Notes under the pieces: generated by a model | Databases searched by the model: none | What the model was told of the DNA's origin: nothing | What the model saw: the letters and a program-made list of their open reading frames with translations, nothing else | Shown here: piece by piece, positions 10,083-18,763 of the stretch | Layout of the letters: every line of letters starts with the position of its first letter | How positions within the stretch are numbered: position 1 is the stretch's first letter | Made by a program: the position numbers and the translations under genes | From: Afipia massiliensis | Lineage (GTDB): Bacteria > Pseudomonadota > Alphaproteobacteria > Rhizobiales > Xanthobacteraceae | NCBI RefSeq assembly: GCF_014203115.1 | Contig: NZ_JACHIJ010000004.1 | Location: forward strand, 248,001-312,000 | Length of the DNA: 64,000 nt | Direction: 5' to 3'

Positions 10083-11297
10083 ATGAACGATATCCTTTTC
10101 ATTGCTGGCGATGTGCCGGTCCGCATGAGCGCCGCCCTCATCGCATTCGGGGCGCTGGCTCTGCTTCTGCTGCTGACCATCGCCATTATCATCGCCCGCT
10201 CCGGCCGCAAAGGCGCTGAGGCCGCCATGGCGCAGGCCGTGCGCGCCGACGAGCTTGAGGAGCGGTTGGCCGAGGTGCTGCGCCTGCAGAGTGAATCCAC
10301 CGGCCGCGTTCAGGAGATGGGACAGGCGCTGGTCGGGCGCCAGGCCGAGATGGCTCGCGCCGTCAACGAGCGGCTGGATTCGGTGACCCACCGCGTCGGC
10401 CAGTCGATGGAACAGACCACGCGCAACACCATGGACAGCCTGCGCGTGCTGCACGAACGCCTCGGCATTATTGACAACGCGCACAAGAATCTCACCGACC
10501 TCACCTCGCAGGTGACGACGCTGCGCGACGTGCTCGCCAACAAACAATCGCGCGGCGCGTTCGGTCAGGCGCGGATGGAAGCCATCGTACAGGACGGCAT
10601 GCCGAAGGGCTCTTTCGCGTTCCAGCACACGCTGTCCAACAACAAGCGCCCGGACTGCGTGATATTCCTGCCCGACCAGCGGCCGCTGTGTGTCGATGCG
10701 AAATTCCCGCTGGAGGCTGTCACATCGCTGCGCGATGCGCGCAGCGACGAAGAGAAGAAATACGCCACCCAGCGGCTGCGGCAGGACGTGATGAAACACG
10801 TCACGGATATTGCCGACAAATACCTGATCCCCGGCGAGACGCAGGACACGGCGCTGATGTTTGTGCCGTCGGAGTCAGTCTACGCCGAGATTCACGACGG
10901 TTTCGATGACGTGATCCAGAAAGCCTACCGCGCACGCATCGTGCTGGTGTCGCCGTCGCTGCTGATGCTGGCGATCCAGGTGATGCAGCAGATCCTGAAG
11001 GACGCGCGGATGCGCGACGCCGCCGACCAGATCCGCACCGAAGTCATGCATATGTCGGACGATCTCGCCCGGCTGCGCGAGCGCGTCGTCAAGCTGCAGA
11101 AAGATTTCGGCAATGTGAACGAGGACGTGCGGCAGATCCTGATTTCCGCCGACAAGATCGAAAAGCGCGCCGGCCGTATCGAGGAACTGGATTTCAGCAA
11201 AGCCAGCGAGCCCGCTGAGACGCCGCGCGTCGTTGCGTCCAGCGGTTCCGATCTGTTTCCCACTCATCCGCTCCGCAAATTGCAGGCGGGGGAGTAG
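10083..11297 (+). CDS. rmuC: DNA recombination protein RmuC family
   Basis: 404 residues from ATG 10083, which is preceded by AAAGGCGG; an open frame from 10020 is not needed. One N-terminal membrane helix (about residues 17-38), a long coiled-coil stretch (about 45-170), then the RmuC nuclease-like domain: LPKGSFAFQHTL-like segment MPKGSFAFQHTLSNNKRPDCVIFLP, VDAKFPLEA (the Asp-Lys of a restriction-like fold), FVPSESVYAEI and VSPSLLMLAIQ. RmuC limits inversions between short repeats in E. coli. A membrane-anchored nuclease fits this layout. Confidence 0.93.
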   Translation: MNDILFIAGDVPVRMSAALIAFGALALLLLLTIAIIIARSGRKGAEAAMAQAVRADELEERLAEVLRLQSESTGRVQEMGQALVGRQAEMARAVNERLDSVTHRVGQSMEQTTRNTMDSLRVLHERLGIIDNAHKNLTDLTSQVTTLRDVLANKQSRGAFGQARMEAIVQDGMPKGSFAFQHTLSNNKRPDCVIFLPDQRPLCVDAKFPLEAVTSLRDARSDEEKKYATQRLRQDVMKHVTDIADKYLIPGETQDTALMFVPSESVYAEIHDGFDDVIQKAYRARIVLVSPSLLMLAIQVMQQILKDARMRDAADQIRTEVMHMSDDLARLRERVVKLQKDFGNVNEDVRQILISADKIEKRAGRIEELDFSKASEPAETPRVVASSGSDLFPTHPLRKLQAGE

Positions 11298-11338
11298 TCC
11301 CTTCCGCCATCCTGCTGCTGGACTCGCGACATATACGA

Positions 11339-11512
11339 TGTCGTCCCCCGCGCAGGCGGGGAAAGATCACGCGCTTTCTTCACCTCTCGGAGAGGTCGAC
11401 GTCTGAGCGCAGCGAAGGCGTCGGGTGAGGGGCTTCTTCGTGACTTCGCCCCTCACCCCAACCCTCTCCCCGTAAGAACGGGGAGAGGGAGAAGCGGCCC
11501 GAATCTGCTAAC
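11339..11512. repeat. Composite intergenic repeats
   Basis: A single GTCCCCCGC...GCGGGG half-element at about 11342-11365 is followed by an inverted pair of another family: CACCTCTCGGAGAGGTCGAC at 11381-11400 and CCCTCACCCCAACCCTCTCC plus CCGTAAGAACGG near 11451-11485. They fill most of the gap between rmuC and the AmpG-like gene. Confidence 0.65.
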
Positions 11513-11521
11513 ACCTCCCCC

Positions 11522-12898
11522 ATGACAGCGCCTGAGACCGTCAAACAATCCGCAGCCAGCCCCCGCGCCTCGTGGCGCGAGGCGTGGGCGGTGTATCTGC
11601 AGCCACGCGTGCTGATCGTGCTGGTGCTCGGCTTCTCGTCAGGCCTGCCGCTCGCGCTGTCCGGCTCGACGCTGCTGGTGTGGATGCGGGAATCCGGCGT
11701 CGATCTCGGCACCATCGGCCTGTTCGCCCTGGTCGGCACGCCCTACACGCTGAAATTCCTCTGGGCGCCGCTGGTGGATGCGCTGCATGTGCCGCTGCTG
11801 ACGAAGTGGCTGGGACGCAGGCGCGGCTGGCTGGTGTTCGCACAGTTGCTGCTGATCGCAGCGATCATGTTGCTCGCCGTGACCGATCCGGCGAAATCGC
11901 CGTTCTATGTCGCGCTCGGCGCGTTGCTGGTGGCTGCGGCGTCCGCCACGCAGGACATCGTGGTCGATGCCTTCCGCGTCGAGAGCCTGCCGGAGAGCGA
12001 GCAGGCCGCCGGCATGGCGGCCTATGTCGCGGCCTATCGTGTCGGCATGCTGATCTCGACGGCGGGCGCGCTGTTTCTGGTCAGCGGATTTGAAGCCACC
12101 GGCCTGACCAAATCGATCGCCTGGATGTGGGGCTATATCGCGATGGCGGCGATGGTGCTGATCGGCATGATCGCCGCACTGGTCGCCACCGAGCCGGAGC
12201 AATCGCGCCGCGCCGCGGAAGCCACCAGCGGCGAGAGCGCCCTCACTCGCGTCATTGGCGCTGCTGTCGGAGCGTTCACCGAATTTCTGACCCGCAAGGA
12301 CGTCTGGGCGGTTCTTGCATTTGTCATTCTCTACAAGTTCACCGACTCGTTTTCCGGCACCATGACCGCGCCGTTCGTGATCGATCTCGGTTTCACCCGC
12401 AATGACTACGCCGCCATCGTCAAGGGCGTCGGGCTGGCCGCAACACTGGTCGGCGGGTTTGCCGGCGGATTCCTGGCGCGCGCATGGTCGCTCGAGGCGT
12501 GCCTGTGGACCGGCGGCGTGCTTCAGGCGATCTCGAATCTCGCCTTCGCGTGGCTGGCTTATGTCGGGTTGAACCAATGGGCGCTGGCGCTTGCGATCAC
12601 GGTGGAGAATTTCACCGGCGCGATCGGCACGGTGATTTTCGTCGCTTATCTGTCATCGCTGTGCCAGAGCCCGCTGCATACCGCGACCCAGTATGCGCTG
12701 CTGACCGCGTTCGCGGCGATCGGCCGGACATATCTCTCAGCCGGCGCTGGCTATGTCGCGCAGGCGACCGGCTGGCCGGCGTTCTTCGTGCTCAGCGTAC
12801 TGGTCGCGGTGCCGAGCCTGATCCTGCTGGCGTGGCTGCAGCGACGCGGGCATTTCGACACATTGAGACGGCGCGACGCCGTTCCAGCCGACGCTTAG
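11522..12898 (+). CDS. MFS transporter, AmpG-like muropeptide permease
   Basis: 458 residues with about 12 to 14 hydrophobic segments. The start of the membrane part, LIVLVLGFSSGLPLALSGSTLLVWMRESGVDLGTIG, followed by LVGTPYTLKFLWAPLVDA, is the typical AmpG pattern, as is AAASATQDIVVDAFRVESL. AmpG imports anhydromuropeptides from periplasm to cytoplasm for cell-wall recycling. Substrate assignment rests on family resemblance. The stop overlaps the stop of the convergent gene at 12895 by four bases. Confidence 0.88.
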   Translation: MTAPETVKQSAASPRASWREAWAVYLQPRVLIVLVLGFSSGLPLALSGSTLLVWMRESGVDLGTIGLFALVGTPYTLKFLWAPLVDALHVPLLTKWLGRRRGWLVFAQLLLIAAIMLLAVTDPAKSPFYVALGALLVAAASATQDIVVDAFRVESLPESEQAAGMAAYVAAYRVGMLISTAGALFLVSGFEATGLTKSIAWMWGYIAMAAMVLIGMIAALVATEPEQSRRAAEATSGESALTRVIGAAVGAFTEFLTRKDVWAVLAFVILYKFTDSFSGTMTAPFVIDLGFTRNDYAAIVKGVGLAATLVGGFAGGFLARAWSLEACLWTGGVLQAISNLAFAWLAYVGLNQWALALAITVENFTGAIGTVIFVAYLSSLCQSPLHTATQYALLTAFAAIGRTYLSAGAGYVAQATGWPAFFVLSVLVAVPSLILLAWLQRRGHFDTLRRRDAVPADA

Positions 12899-13305
12899 TG
12901 CTTGGTCACGACGCTCCACTTGGAGACGATGGCGTCGCTCAGCTGCCCGGCGGCCTGCGCACAGGCCATCTCATTGGCCTTCAGTGCAATGCTCTTGCCG
13001 ATAAAGGGCTTTAAAGCCGCTGCCTCGGCGTCGCTGCTGGTCACGATCTGAAACGTTTCAGGACCGGTTTCCAGATTGCACAGGCCGGTTGGCCCCGGCA
13101 GCCGCCGCGGTTCGCTGGTCAATTGATACGTAATGACGCGCTTTTTCTTCGGACCGGAGCGCATCGCGGTCAGTTGGCCCGACAACACCTCGCCGGTGTT
13201 GATCGGCTTGGCCTTCTGCTGCGCAAACGCACTGGAGGACATCAGAACAGCAAGGCAGCCCGCGGCAAGCATTGCGGGCACATTCGCGAACAGGCGGAGA
13301 ATCAT
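12895..13305 (-). CDS. Small exported protein of unknown function
   Basis: 136 residues from ATG 13305, which has GGAAG at a good distance; a TTG ten codons upstream is less likely. A signal peptide runs to SSAFA, before QQKAKPINTG. The mature part, about 110 residues, has two cysteines (GLCNLE and MACAQAAG) that could pair, and no domain I recognise. It is convergent with the AmpG-like gene and lies downstream of recR on the same strand, 36 bases after its stop. Confidence 0.75.
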   Translation of the reverse strand: MILRLFANVPAMLAAGCLAVLMSSSAFAQQKAKPINTGEVLSGQLTAMRSGPKKKRVITYQLTSEPRRLPGPTGLCNLETGPETFQIVTSSDAEAAALKPFIGKSIALKANEMACAQAAGQLSDAIVSKWSVVTKH

Positions 13306-13341
13306 GCGGCTTCCATTTTGTGAAATCAGTTTCAAGGTAGA

Positions 13342-13947
13342 TCAGAACAGCGTCCGCTGCCGCATGGCAGCCGACAAGGTTCCTTCATCGAGATAATCAA
13401 GCTCGCCGCCGACCGGCACGCCATGCGCCAGCCGTGTGACCTTGACGTTGGCATCCTGCAACAGGTCGGTGATGTAGTGCGCGGTGGTCTGGCCATCGAC
13501 TGTTGCATTGAGTGCGAGAATGATTTCGGTGACCCGCGGGTCGAGCGCGCGCTGGACCAGCGCGTCGATGGTCAGGTCCTGCGGACCGACGCCATCGAGC
13601 GGCGACAGCGTCGCGCCGAGCACGTGATAAAAACCATTTGTGGCATGAGCGCGTTCGAGCGCCCAAAGATCAGCGACATCCGCCACCACGACGATGATCG
13701 AGGGATCGCGCCGTGTATCGGTGCAGACCGTGCAGGGATTCTGCGTATCGATATTGCCGCAGGTGTTGCAGACCTGAATCTTCTCAATCGCCACTTGCAG
13801 AGCCGACGACAGCGGCGTCATCAGGGCTTCGCGCTTCTTGATCAGATGCAGCGCCGCGCGCCGCGCCGAGCGCGGGCCAAGCCCCGGCAGCCGCGCCAGC
13901 AGCTGGATGAGACGTTCGATTTCGGGGCCGGCGACGGCAGTGGGCAT
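13342..13947 (-). CDS. recR: Recombination protein RecR
   Basis: 201 residues, normal length. RecR works with RecO/RecF to load RecA onto SSB-covered gaps. Order: N-terminal helix-hairpin-helix ([20 protein letters not shown]), a Cys4 zinc finger CNTCGN...CTVC, then the Toprim domain ([30 protein letters not shown]) and a C-terminal [15 protein letters not shown]. In most alphaproteobacteria recR directly follows dnaX-ybaB; here an opposite-strand gene intervenes. Confidence 0.97.
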   Translation of the reverse strand: MPTAVAGPEIERLIQLLARLPGLGPRSARRAALHLIKKREALMTPLSSALQVAIEKIQVCNTCGNIDTQNPCTVCTDTRRDPSIIVVVADVADLWALERAHATNGFYHVLGATLSPLDGVGPQDLTIDALVQRALDPRVTEIILALNATVDGQTTAHYITDLLQDANVKVTRLAHGVPVGGELDYLDEGTLSAAMRQRTLF

Positions 13948-14030
13948 GGGTACTTACGGCTCGCAGCAAGTTATGGATAAAGACCGGCGACCGCAGTATA
14001 GCTGTACCGGCCAGTGGGGTGGAGGGTTAG

Positions 14031-14501
14031 ATGTTAGCGCGCCAGATCGCGATCGGCTTCGGCATCGCAGTTATTTTACCGTTACTTGTCTATTATGGCG
14101 TGGCTACATTTCATCCCATCCCCAAGCTACAGAACTTCGTGACAACGAGGCCGCCGTTGGCTCCTACCGCCACACCAGACGAGCGAAAAGAACACTTCGA
14201 CCAGCAGCGACAGCAGCAAGAAAAATACAATGCCGCAGCTAGGGAATTCGCCCGCGTGCTGGCTATCGCAGCAACGCCGTTAGGTGTGGGCGCTATCCTC
14301 ATTGGCGCTTATCTCACCCTCAACGTGATCGGTACAGGATTGATCTTCGGTGGCATCTTCACGGTGGCATGGGGATACTGGAGCTACTGGTCGTTTCTCG
14401 ATGACTGGGTCCGGTTTGTGTCCTTACTCGCGGGTTTTACGGTTCTGCTTTTCGTTGGCATTTATCGGACGGCCAAACCAAGCAGCGCAGCTCCTTCGTA
14501 A
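14031..14501 (+). CDS. Four-helix membrane protein of unknown function
   Basis: 156 residues; hydrophobic segments at about 7-25, 75-95, 97-117 and 128-147. Between the first two is a charged, Gln-rich periplasmic or cytoplasmic loop (TPDERKEHFDQQRQQQEKYNAAAREF). I recognise no family. The DNA is visibly less GC-rich at third positions than recR and ybaB on either side, and the gene is on the opposite strand, so it looks like a late insertion into the dnaX-ybaB-recR cluster. Confidence 0.72.
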   Translation: MLARQIAIGFGIAVILPLLVYYGVATFHPIPKLQNFVTTRPPLAPTATPDERKEHFDQQRQQQEKYNAAAREFARVLAIAATPLGVGAILIGAYLTLNVIGTGLIFGGIFTVAWGYWSYWSFLDDWVRFVSLLAGFTVLLFVGIYRTAKPSSAAPS

Positions 14502-14534
14502 CCCGCGCCTGCGTCCCGGTCGTCCTCGATTTTA

Positions 14535-14855
14535 TCAGCCGAGACCCAATCCCGGCGGCAGGCCGAGGCCGCCGGTCAGTGTCTGCATCTTTTCCTGCAT
14601 GGCAGCTTCGGCCTTGCGCCGCGCATCGTTATGCGCCGTCACCAGCAGGTCTTCGAGAATCTCGCGCTCGTCCGCTTTCACCAGCGACGGATCGATTTTC
14701 ACGGCCTTCACTTCGCCTTTGGCGGTCATGCGAACGCTGATCAACCCACCGCCGGAGGTGCCTTCGACCTCGATGGTTTCGAGTTCGTCCTGCAGCGCTT
14801 TCATCTTGGACTGAAGTTGCGCCGCCTGTTTCATCATGCCGAGAAAATCAGCCAT
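14535..14855 (-). CDS. YbaB/EbfC family nucleoid-associated protein
   Basis: 106 residues. [48 protein letters not shown]... is the classical start of this family: a helix followed by a small beta sheet, forming dimers that bind DNA. It lies 23 bases downstream of dnaX on the same strand, the conserved order. The C-terminal tail [15 protein letters not shown] is glycine-rich and probably flexible. Confidence 0.95.
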   Translation of the reverse strand: MADFLGMMKQAAQLQSKMKALQDELETIEVEGTSGGGLISVRMTAKGEVKAVKIDPSLVKADEREILEDLLVTAHNDARRKAEAAMQEKMQTLTGGLGLPPGLGLG

Positions 14856-14878
14856 GAACGGTCCTTTATCGAATTGAG

Positions 14879-16750
14879 TTAGAGATCGTCGTCTTCTTCG
14901 GCCGCGGCGACGGGTCCGGAGTCATCCGCGCCCGAGCCGGTATCCGGCGCGATGCGCCGCACATCGATCACCTGCGTGCCCGGGAATTTCGCCATCACCG
15001 CCTGCACGCGCGGGTCGGCATGAACGCCATCGGTGAGTTTTTCCTTCGCCGCCTGCGCCTGCGCGCGCAGCGTCGGCTGACCGGCCTCGTTAGACACGAT
15101 CACGGTCCAGCGCCGCCCGGTCCACTGCTCGAGCTTGCGCGACAACTCATTGACAACGGAGCGCGCGGCGCTGCGTTCCAAAGAGACTTCGAGCCTGCCG
15201 TCTTCCATGCGCACCAGCCGCATGTCGGCTTCCAGCGCGGACTTGATCTGCAAATCGCGTTTTTCGCCGGTCAGAGCGACGAGTTCAGCGAACGTGTTCA
15301 GCCGCAGCACCGGCGCAGCCTCCACCGCAACAGGTGCGGGCGCAGGAGCGCTCATCTGTGGACGCGGCGAGGTATCGAGCGCGGGGCGCGTGCTGGATGC
15401 CACCGCGCGCAATTGCGAACCGTCATCGCCACCTGACGGCAGCGTCGCTGATGGCCCCCGCGGGGCGCTGTTGCCGACAACATTACCGCCAAACGTGGGC
15501 GACCCGCCGCCATTGGCATCGATCATCTTGATCGCCTCATCCGGCGTTGGCAGATCGGACACGTAGGCAATGCGCACCAGCACCATTTCGGCCGCAGCCT
15601 GCGGCCGTGTCGCCGCCTGCACTTCGGCAATACCCTTGAGCAGCATCTGCCACATCCGCGACAGCACCCGCATCGAGAGCTTGGCCGCGAAATCGCGTCC
15701 GCGCGTGCGTTCGGTTTCGCCTAGCGCCAGATTGTCCGCCGTCGCCGGCACGACCTTCACGCGGGTGACGAAGTTGACGAACTCGGCGAGATCGCTGAGC
15801 ACCACCACCGGATCGGCGCCGGTGTCATACTGATCGCGGAATTCCTTGAAGGCTGCGGCGATATCGCCGCTCGCCAGCGACTGGAACAGATCGATCACGC
15901 GGGTGCGATCGGCGAGGCCCAGCATCTGCCGGACGTCCTCGGCGCGCACCATGCCCGCGGCATGTGCGATCGCCTGATCGAACAGCGACAGCGAATCGCG
16001 CACCGAGCCCTCGGCGGCGCGCGCGATCAGACCCAGCGCCTCGGGTTCGGTCTTGACGCCTTCCTTATCCGCAATGCTCGCCAGATGCGCCATCAGCACA
16101 TCGGATTCGACGCGCCTGAGATCGAAACGCTGGCAGCGCGACAGCACCGTCACCGGAACTTTACGGATTTCGGTGGTGGCGAACACGAACTTGGCGTGCT
16201 CGGGCGGCTCTTCCAGAGTCTTCAGGAAGGCGTTGAACGCCTTCTCCGAGAGCATGTGGACTTCGTCGATGATGTAGACCTTGTAGCGCGCACTCGAAGG
16301 CGCATAGCGCACGCCGTCGGTGATCTGACGCACGTCGTCGATACCGGTATGTGAGGCAGCGTCCATCTCGAGGATGTCGATATGCCGGCTTTCCATGATC
16401 GCCTGGCAATGCACGCCCATCTTCGGCATGTGGATGGTCGGCCCTTTGACCGACCCGTCGGGCAATTCGTAATTCAGCGCGCGGGCGAGAATGCGCGCGG
16501 TCGTGGTCTTGCCGACGCCGCGAACGCCGGTGAGAATCCAGGCCTGCGGAACGCGCCCCGCCTCGAACGAATTCGAGATGGTGCGAACCATCGCTTCCTG
16601 GCCGATCAGATCCTCGAATGTGCCGGGACGATATTTGCGCGCGAGCACGCGATAGCCAGACCCCGAACCTGTCGATGGGGCTGGCGCTCCGCCGAGTGCA
16701 AAACCCGGCTGATCGTCCGCAGTCGCGCCGGCAATGTCAGCATCGGTCAT
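14879..16750 (-). CDS. dnaX: DNA polymerase III subunits gamma and tau
   Basis: 623 residues from ATG 16750 (MTDADIAG); the frame is open to 16810. Clamp-loader AAA+ ATPase: [18 protein letters not shown], Walker [13 protein letters not shown], Walker B with [11 protein letters not shown], sensor 1 [26 protein letters not shown], then [12 protein letters not shown]. The usual zinc-binding Cys cluster is reduced here ([31 protein letters not shown] keeps one Cys and several His), which I have noticed but cannot interpret. Domain III-V region and a tau-like C-terminus from about residue 470 bind polymerase and helicase in the family. Confidence 0.95.
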   Translation of the reverse strand: MTDADIAGATADDQPGFALGGAPAPSTGSGSGYRVLARKYRPGTFEDLIGQEAMVRTISNSFEAGRVPQAWILTGVRGVGKTTTARILARALNYELPDGSVKGPTIHMPKMGVHCQAIMESRHIDILEMDAASHTGIDDVRQITDGVRYAPSSARYKVYIIDEVHMLSEKAFNAFLKTLEEPPEHAKFVFATTEIRKVPVTVLSRCQRFDLRRVESDVLMAHLASIADKEGVKTEPEALGLIARAAEGSVRDSLSLFDQAIAHAAGMVRAEDVRQMLGLADRTRVIDLFQSLASGDIAAAFKEFRDQYDTGADPVVVLSDLAEFVNFVTRVKVVPATADNLALGETERTRGRDFAAKLSMRVLSRMWQMLLKGIAEVQAATRPQAAAEMVLVRIAYVSDLPTPDEAIKMIDANGGGSPTFGGNVVGNSAPRGPSATLPSGGDDGSQLRAVASSTRPALDTSPRPQMSAPAPAPVAVEAAPVLRLNTFAELVALTGEKRDLQIKSALEADMRLVRMEDGRLEVSLERSAARSVVNELSRKLEQWTGRRWTVIVSNEAGQPTLRAQAQAAKEKLTDGVHADPRVQAVMAKFPGTQVIDVRRIAPDTGSGADDSGPVAAAEEDDDL

Positions 16751-16823
16751 CAATCGATCCGCGATTGAGCACGCTAGCATTAGGCGCGCGTTGCGCCGCT
16801 GCGGACGCACGAAAAAGAGAGGT

Positions 16824-16921
16824 AGGAGACTGACGAGCGACCCGATCCGGACCTCGTTAGGGCTGCTTCCTTCCGGACCTGACCCGGTTGGCGAGTGGCT
16901 CGTCCACCGCCAATCTCCCGG
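16824..16921 (-). ncRNA. ffs: Signal recognition particle RNA (4.5S type)
   Basis: On the minus strand the conserved SRP domain IV is present: CAGGTCCGGAAGGAAGCAGC (the GGAAGCAGC apical loop) inside a long imperfect hairpin. The 5' end near 16919 reads GGGAGATTGGCGGTGG and pairs with the 3' end ...GTCTCC near 16825. Length is about 97 bases, the short bacterial type. Ffh binds this RNA for co-translational targeting. Exact ends are inferred from pairing. Confidence 0.93.
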
Positions 16922-16925
16922 TCCC

Positions 16926-16954
16926 TATTTGGGGCCAAAACCGCAGGAAAGCAA
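16926..16954 (-). promoter_or_regulatory. Probable sigma-70 promoter of the SRP RNA
   Basis: On the minus strand TTGCTT (16949-16954) and CAAATA (16926-16931) are separated by 17 bases. The -10 element ends about seven bases before the inferred 5' end of the SRP RNA at 16919, as expected for its transcription start. No experimental support. Confidence 0.5.
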
Positions 16955-17124
16955 GCGCGTGGCGGACCTTCGCACCATGTTGTTACGGCTGATGAAATCG
17001 GCGGCTTCCGGGCCCGGCGGCCGCAGATCCCACCCCGGTGGAACAAAGACATGGATGCCCCGCGCAAAGCCGGGCATGACAGGTGTTGTTTGCAACCCCG
17101 CACTCTGCAAAATTACGGGAACCC

Positions 17125-17200
17125 GCCAGTGTCCCGTATCCGACGTTCGCTTTATTATCCGGGACATCTCGAGCGAACGTCGGATACGAAGGACACTGGC
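17125..17200. repeat. Long palindrome 1 upstream of the HIT gene
   Basis: Left arm 17125-17150 and right arm 17173-17200 are perfect reverse complements except for two extra bases (AA) in the right arm; the core is CGTATCCGACGTTCGC. The loop is 22 bases. It sits 12 bases before a second palindrome of the same design. Confidence 0.85.
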
Positions 17201-17212
17201 AAATTATAATTG

Positions 17213-17289
17213 CTGGTGATCCTTTGGTTCTGACATTCGTAAAGGTGCCCGCGAAGGATTTGATACGAATGTCAGAACCGGATCACCAG
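17213..17289. repeat. Long palindrome 2 abutting the HIT gene start
   Basis: Left arm 17213-17241 and right arm 17264-17289 match except for three extra bases (TTT) in the left arm; the core is GGTTCTGACATTCGTA. The loop is again 22 bases. It ends ten bases before ATG 17299, so in mRNA it would lie right at the ribosome binding region. Its arm resembles that of palindrome 1 (TCYGACRTTCG). Confidence 0.85.
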
Positions 17290-17298
17290 AGAATCCAA

Positions 17299-17718
17299 AT
17301 GTCCTCTTCCGCCTGGTCGCTCCATTCCACCCTCGAAAAAGACACCATCAACATCGGCGATCTGCCGCTGTCGCGTGTGCTCGTCATCAAGGATGCGAAC
17401 TATCCGTGGCTGCTGCTGGTGCCGCGCCGCGCGGACATCATCGAGATCATCGATTTGAATGAGGTCGAACAGGCGCAGCTGATGACCGAGATCAACCGCG
17501 TCGCACGCGTGCTGAAGGAGGTCACCAAGCCCGACAAGATGAACATCGCGGCGCTGGGCAATGTCGTTCCGCAGTTGCATGTTCATATCATTGCACGCCG
17601 GACCTCGGACGCGGCGTGGCCGCGGCCGGTCTGGGGCGTGGTGCCGCCATTGGCCCACGATCCGCAGGAAATTGAAGCACTCATCGCCGCGCTTCGCCGC
17701 AAGATCTGGCTAAGCTAA
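17299..17718 (+). CDS. HIT family hydrolase
   Basis: 139 residues from ATG 17299; another in-frame ATG at 17269 lies inside the palindrome, and a longer frame is open from 17083. The histidine triad is QLHVHIIAR (His-x-His-x, with a third position occupied by Ile-Ala rather than His), preceded by NIAALGNVVP and an N-terminal SRVLVIKDANYPWLLLVPRRADIIEI. HIT proteins hydrolyse or transfer nucleotides; the reduced triad is shared by a family branch and the substrate is unknown. nudC follows after 22 bases. Confidence 0.85.
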   Translation: MSSSAWSLHSTLEKDTINIGDLPLSRVLVIKDANYPWLLLVPRRADIIEIIDLNEVEQAQLMTEINRVARVLKEVTKPDKMNIAALGNVVPQLHVHIIARRTSDAAWPRPVWGVVPPLAHDPQEIEALIAALRRKIWLS

Positions 17719-17740
17719 TTTTTCATAGAGCTGACAATCA

Positions 17741-18682
17741 ATGACAACAAAAAATGATCCCTTTCCGCTCGGACAACCGGGCTTCGTGTCGCACCCGATC
17801 GACCGTGCGGCGCATGTCCGCACCGACGCCGAAAAACTGTTCGCACTGGAAACCCATCGCAACGCGCGAGCCTATGTGGTGCATCGCGATTCGCTCGTGG
17901 TCACCCTTGGCGCCGATGGTCCCCGCGCATTGCTGACGCTGGAAGAAGCGCAGAAGTTCGGCGCCAATCCCGGCACCATCTTTCTCGGCCTGCACGAGGG
18001 TGCGGCGATTTTCGGCATGGGCATCAGCGCCACAGCCGCCGAGGACCTGATGGGCCGTCAGGATGTCGGCGTGGAAAACCTGCGCGCCGTCGCCGCAAGC
18101 GGAGCTATACCGGCGCGCGAGCTCTCCACGATTGCGATGGCAAAGTCGCTGGTGAGTTGGCATCAGCGCCACGGCTTCTGCGCCAATTGCGGTGCGCGCT
18201 CGGCCATGGCGGACGGCGGCTGGAAGCGCGTATGTCCCACCTGCAAGACCGAGCATTTTCCGCGCACCGATCCGGTCGTGATCATGCTGGTCACAGCGGG
18301 TGACAAGTGCCTGATGGGGCGACAGTCACAGTTTCCACCGACCATGTGGTCGTGCCTTGCGGGTTTCGTCGAAGCGGCGGAAACCATCGAGAACGCGGTA
18401 CAGCGCGAGATTCTGGAAGAGGCCGGCATCCACTGCACCGACGTGCGCTACTACATGACGCAGCCGTGGCCTTATCCGTCATCGCTGATGATCGGCTGCA
18501 CCGCGCGCGCCACCACCACGGACATCGTCGTCGACAAAACCGAGCTTGAAGATGCACGCTGGTTTAGCCGGGACGAGGCCGTGAAGATGCTCGCCAAGAC
18601 CCATCCCGAGGGCATGACAGGCCCTCATCCGGTCGCAATCGCGCACCACCTTCTGGCGAACTGGCTCGCGGAAACAGCTTGA
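17741..18682 (+). CDS. nudC: NAD(+)/NADH diphosphatase NudC
   Basis: 313 residues. NudC cleaves NADH to NMNH and AMP and in E. coli removes NAD caps from RNA. An N-terminal domain (to about 130) is followed by a zinc ribbon CANCGA...CPTCKT at about 147-168, then the Nudix box GFVEAAETIENAVQREILEEAGI at about 207-229 with the REILEE core intact, and the NudC signature QPWPYPSSLM just after it. It probably shares a transcript with the HIT gene; both act on nucleotides. Confidence 0.95.
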   Translation: MTTKNDPFPLGQPGFVSHPIDRAAHVRTDAEKLFALETHRNARAYVVHRDSLVVTLGADGPRALLTLEEAQKFGANPGTIFLGLHEGAAIFGMGISATAAEDLMGRQDVGVENLRAVAASGAIPARELSTIAMAKSLVSWHQRHGFCANCGARSAMADGGWKRVCPTCKTEHFPRTDPVVIMLVTAGDKCLMGRQSQFPPTMWSCLAGFVEAAETIENAVQREILEEAGIHCTDVRYYMTQPWPYPSSLMIGCTARATTTDIVVDKTELEDARWFSRDEAVKMLAKTHPEGMTGPHPVAIAHHLLANWLAETA

Positions 18683-18763
18683 AATTCCTGACGGTTCCCT
18701 TGAACGGGAACCGCATCGCGTGTCATCGATTGTCTTGGTCACGGCCATTTCGGGCGAGGCGCA

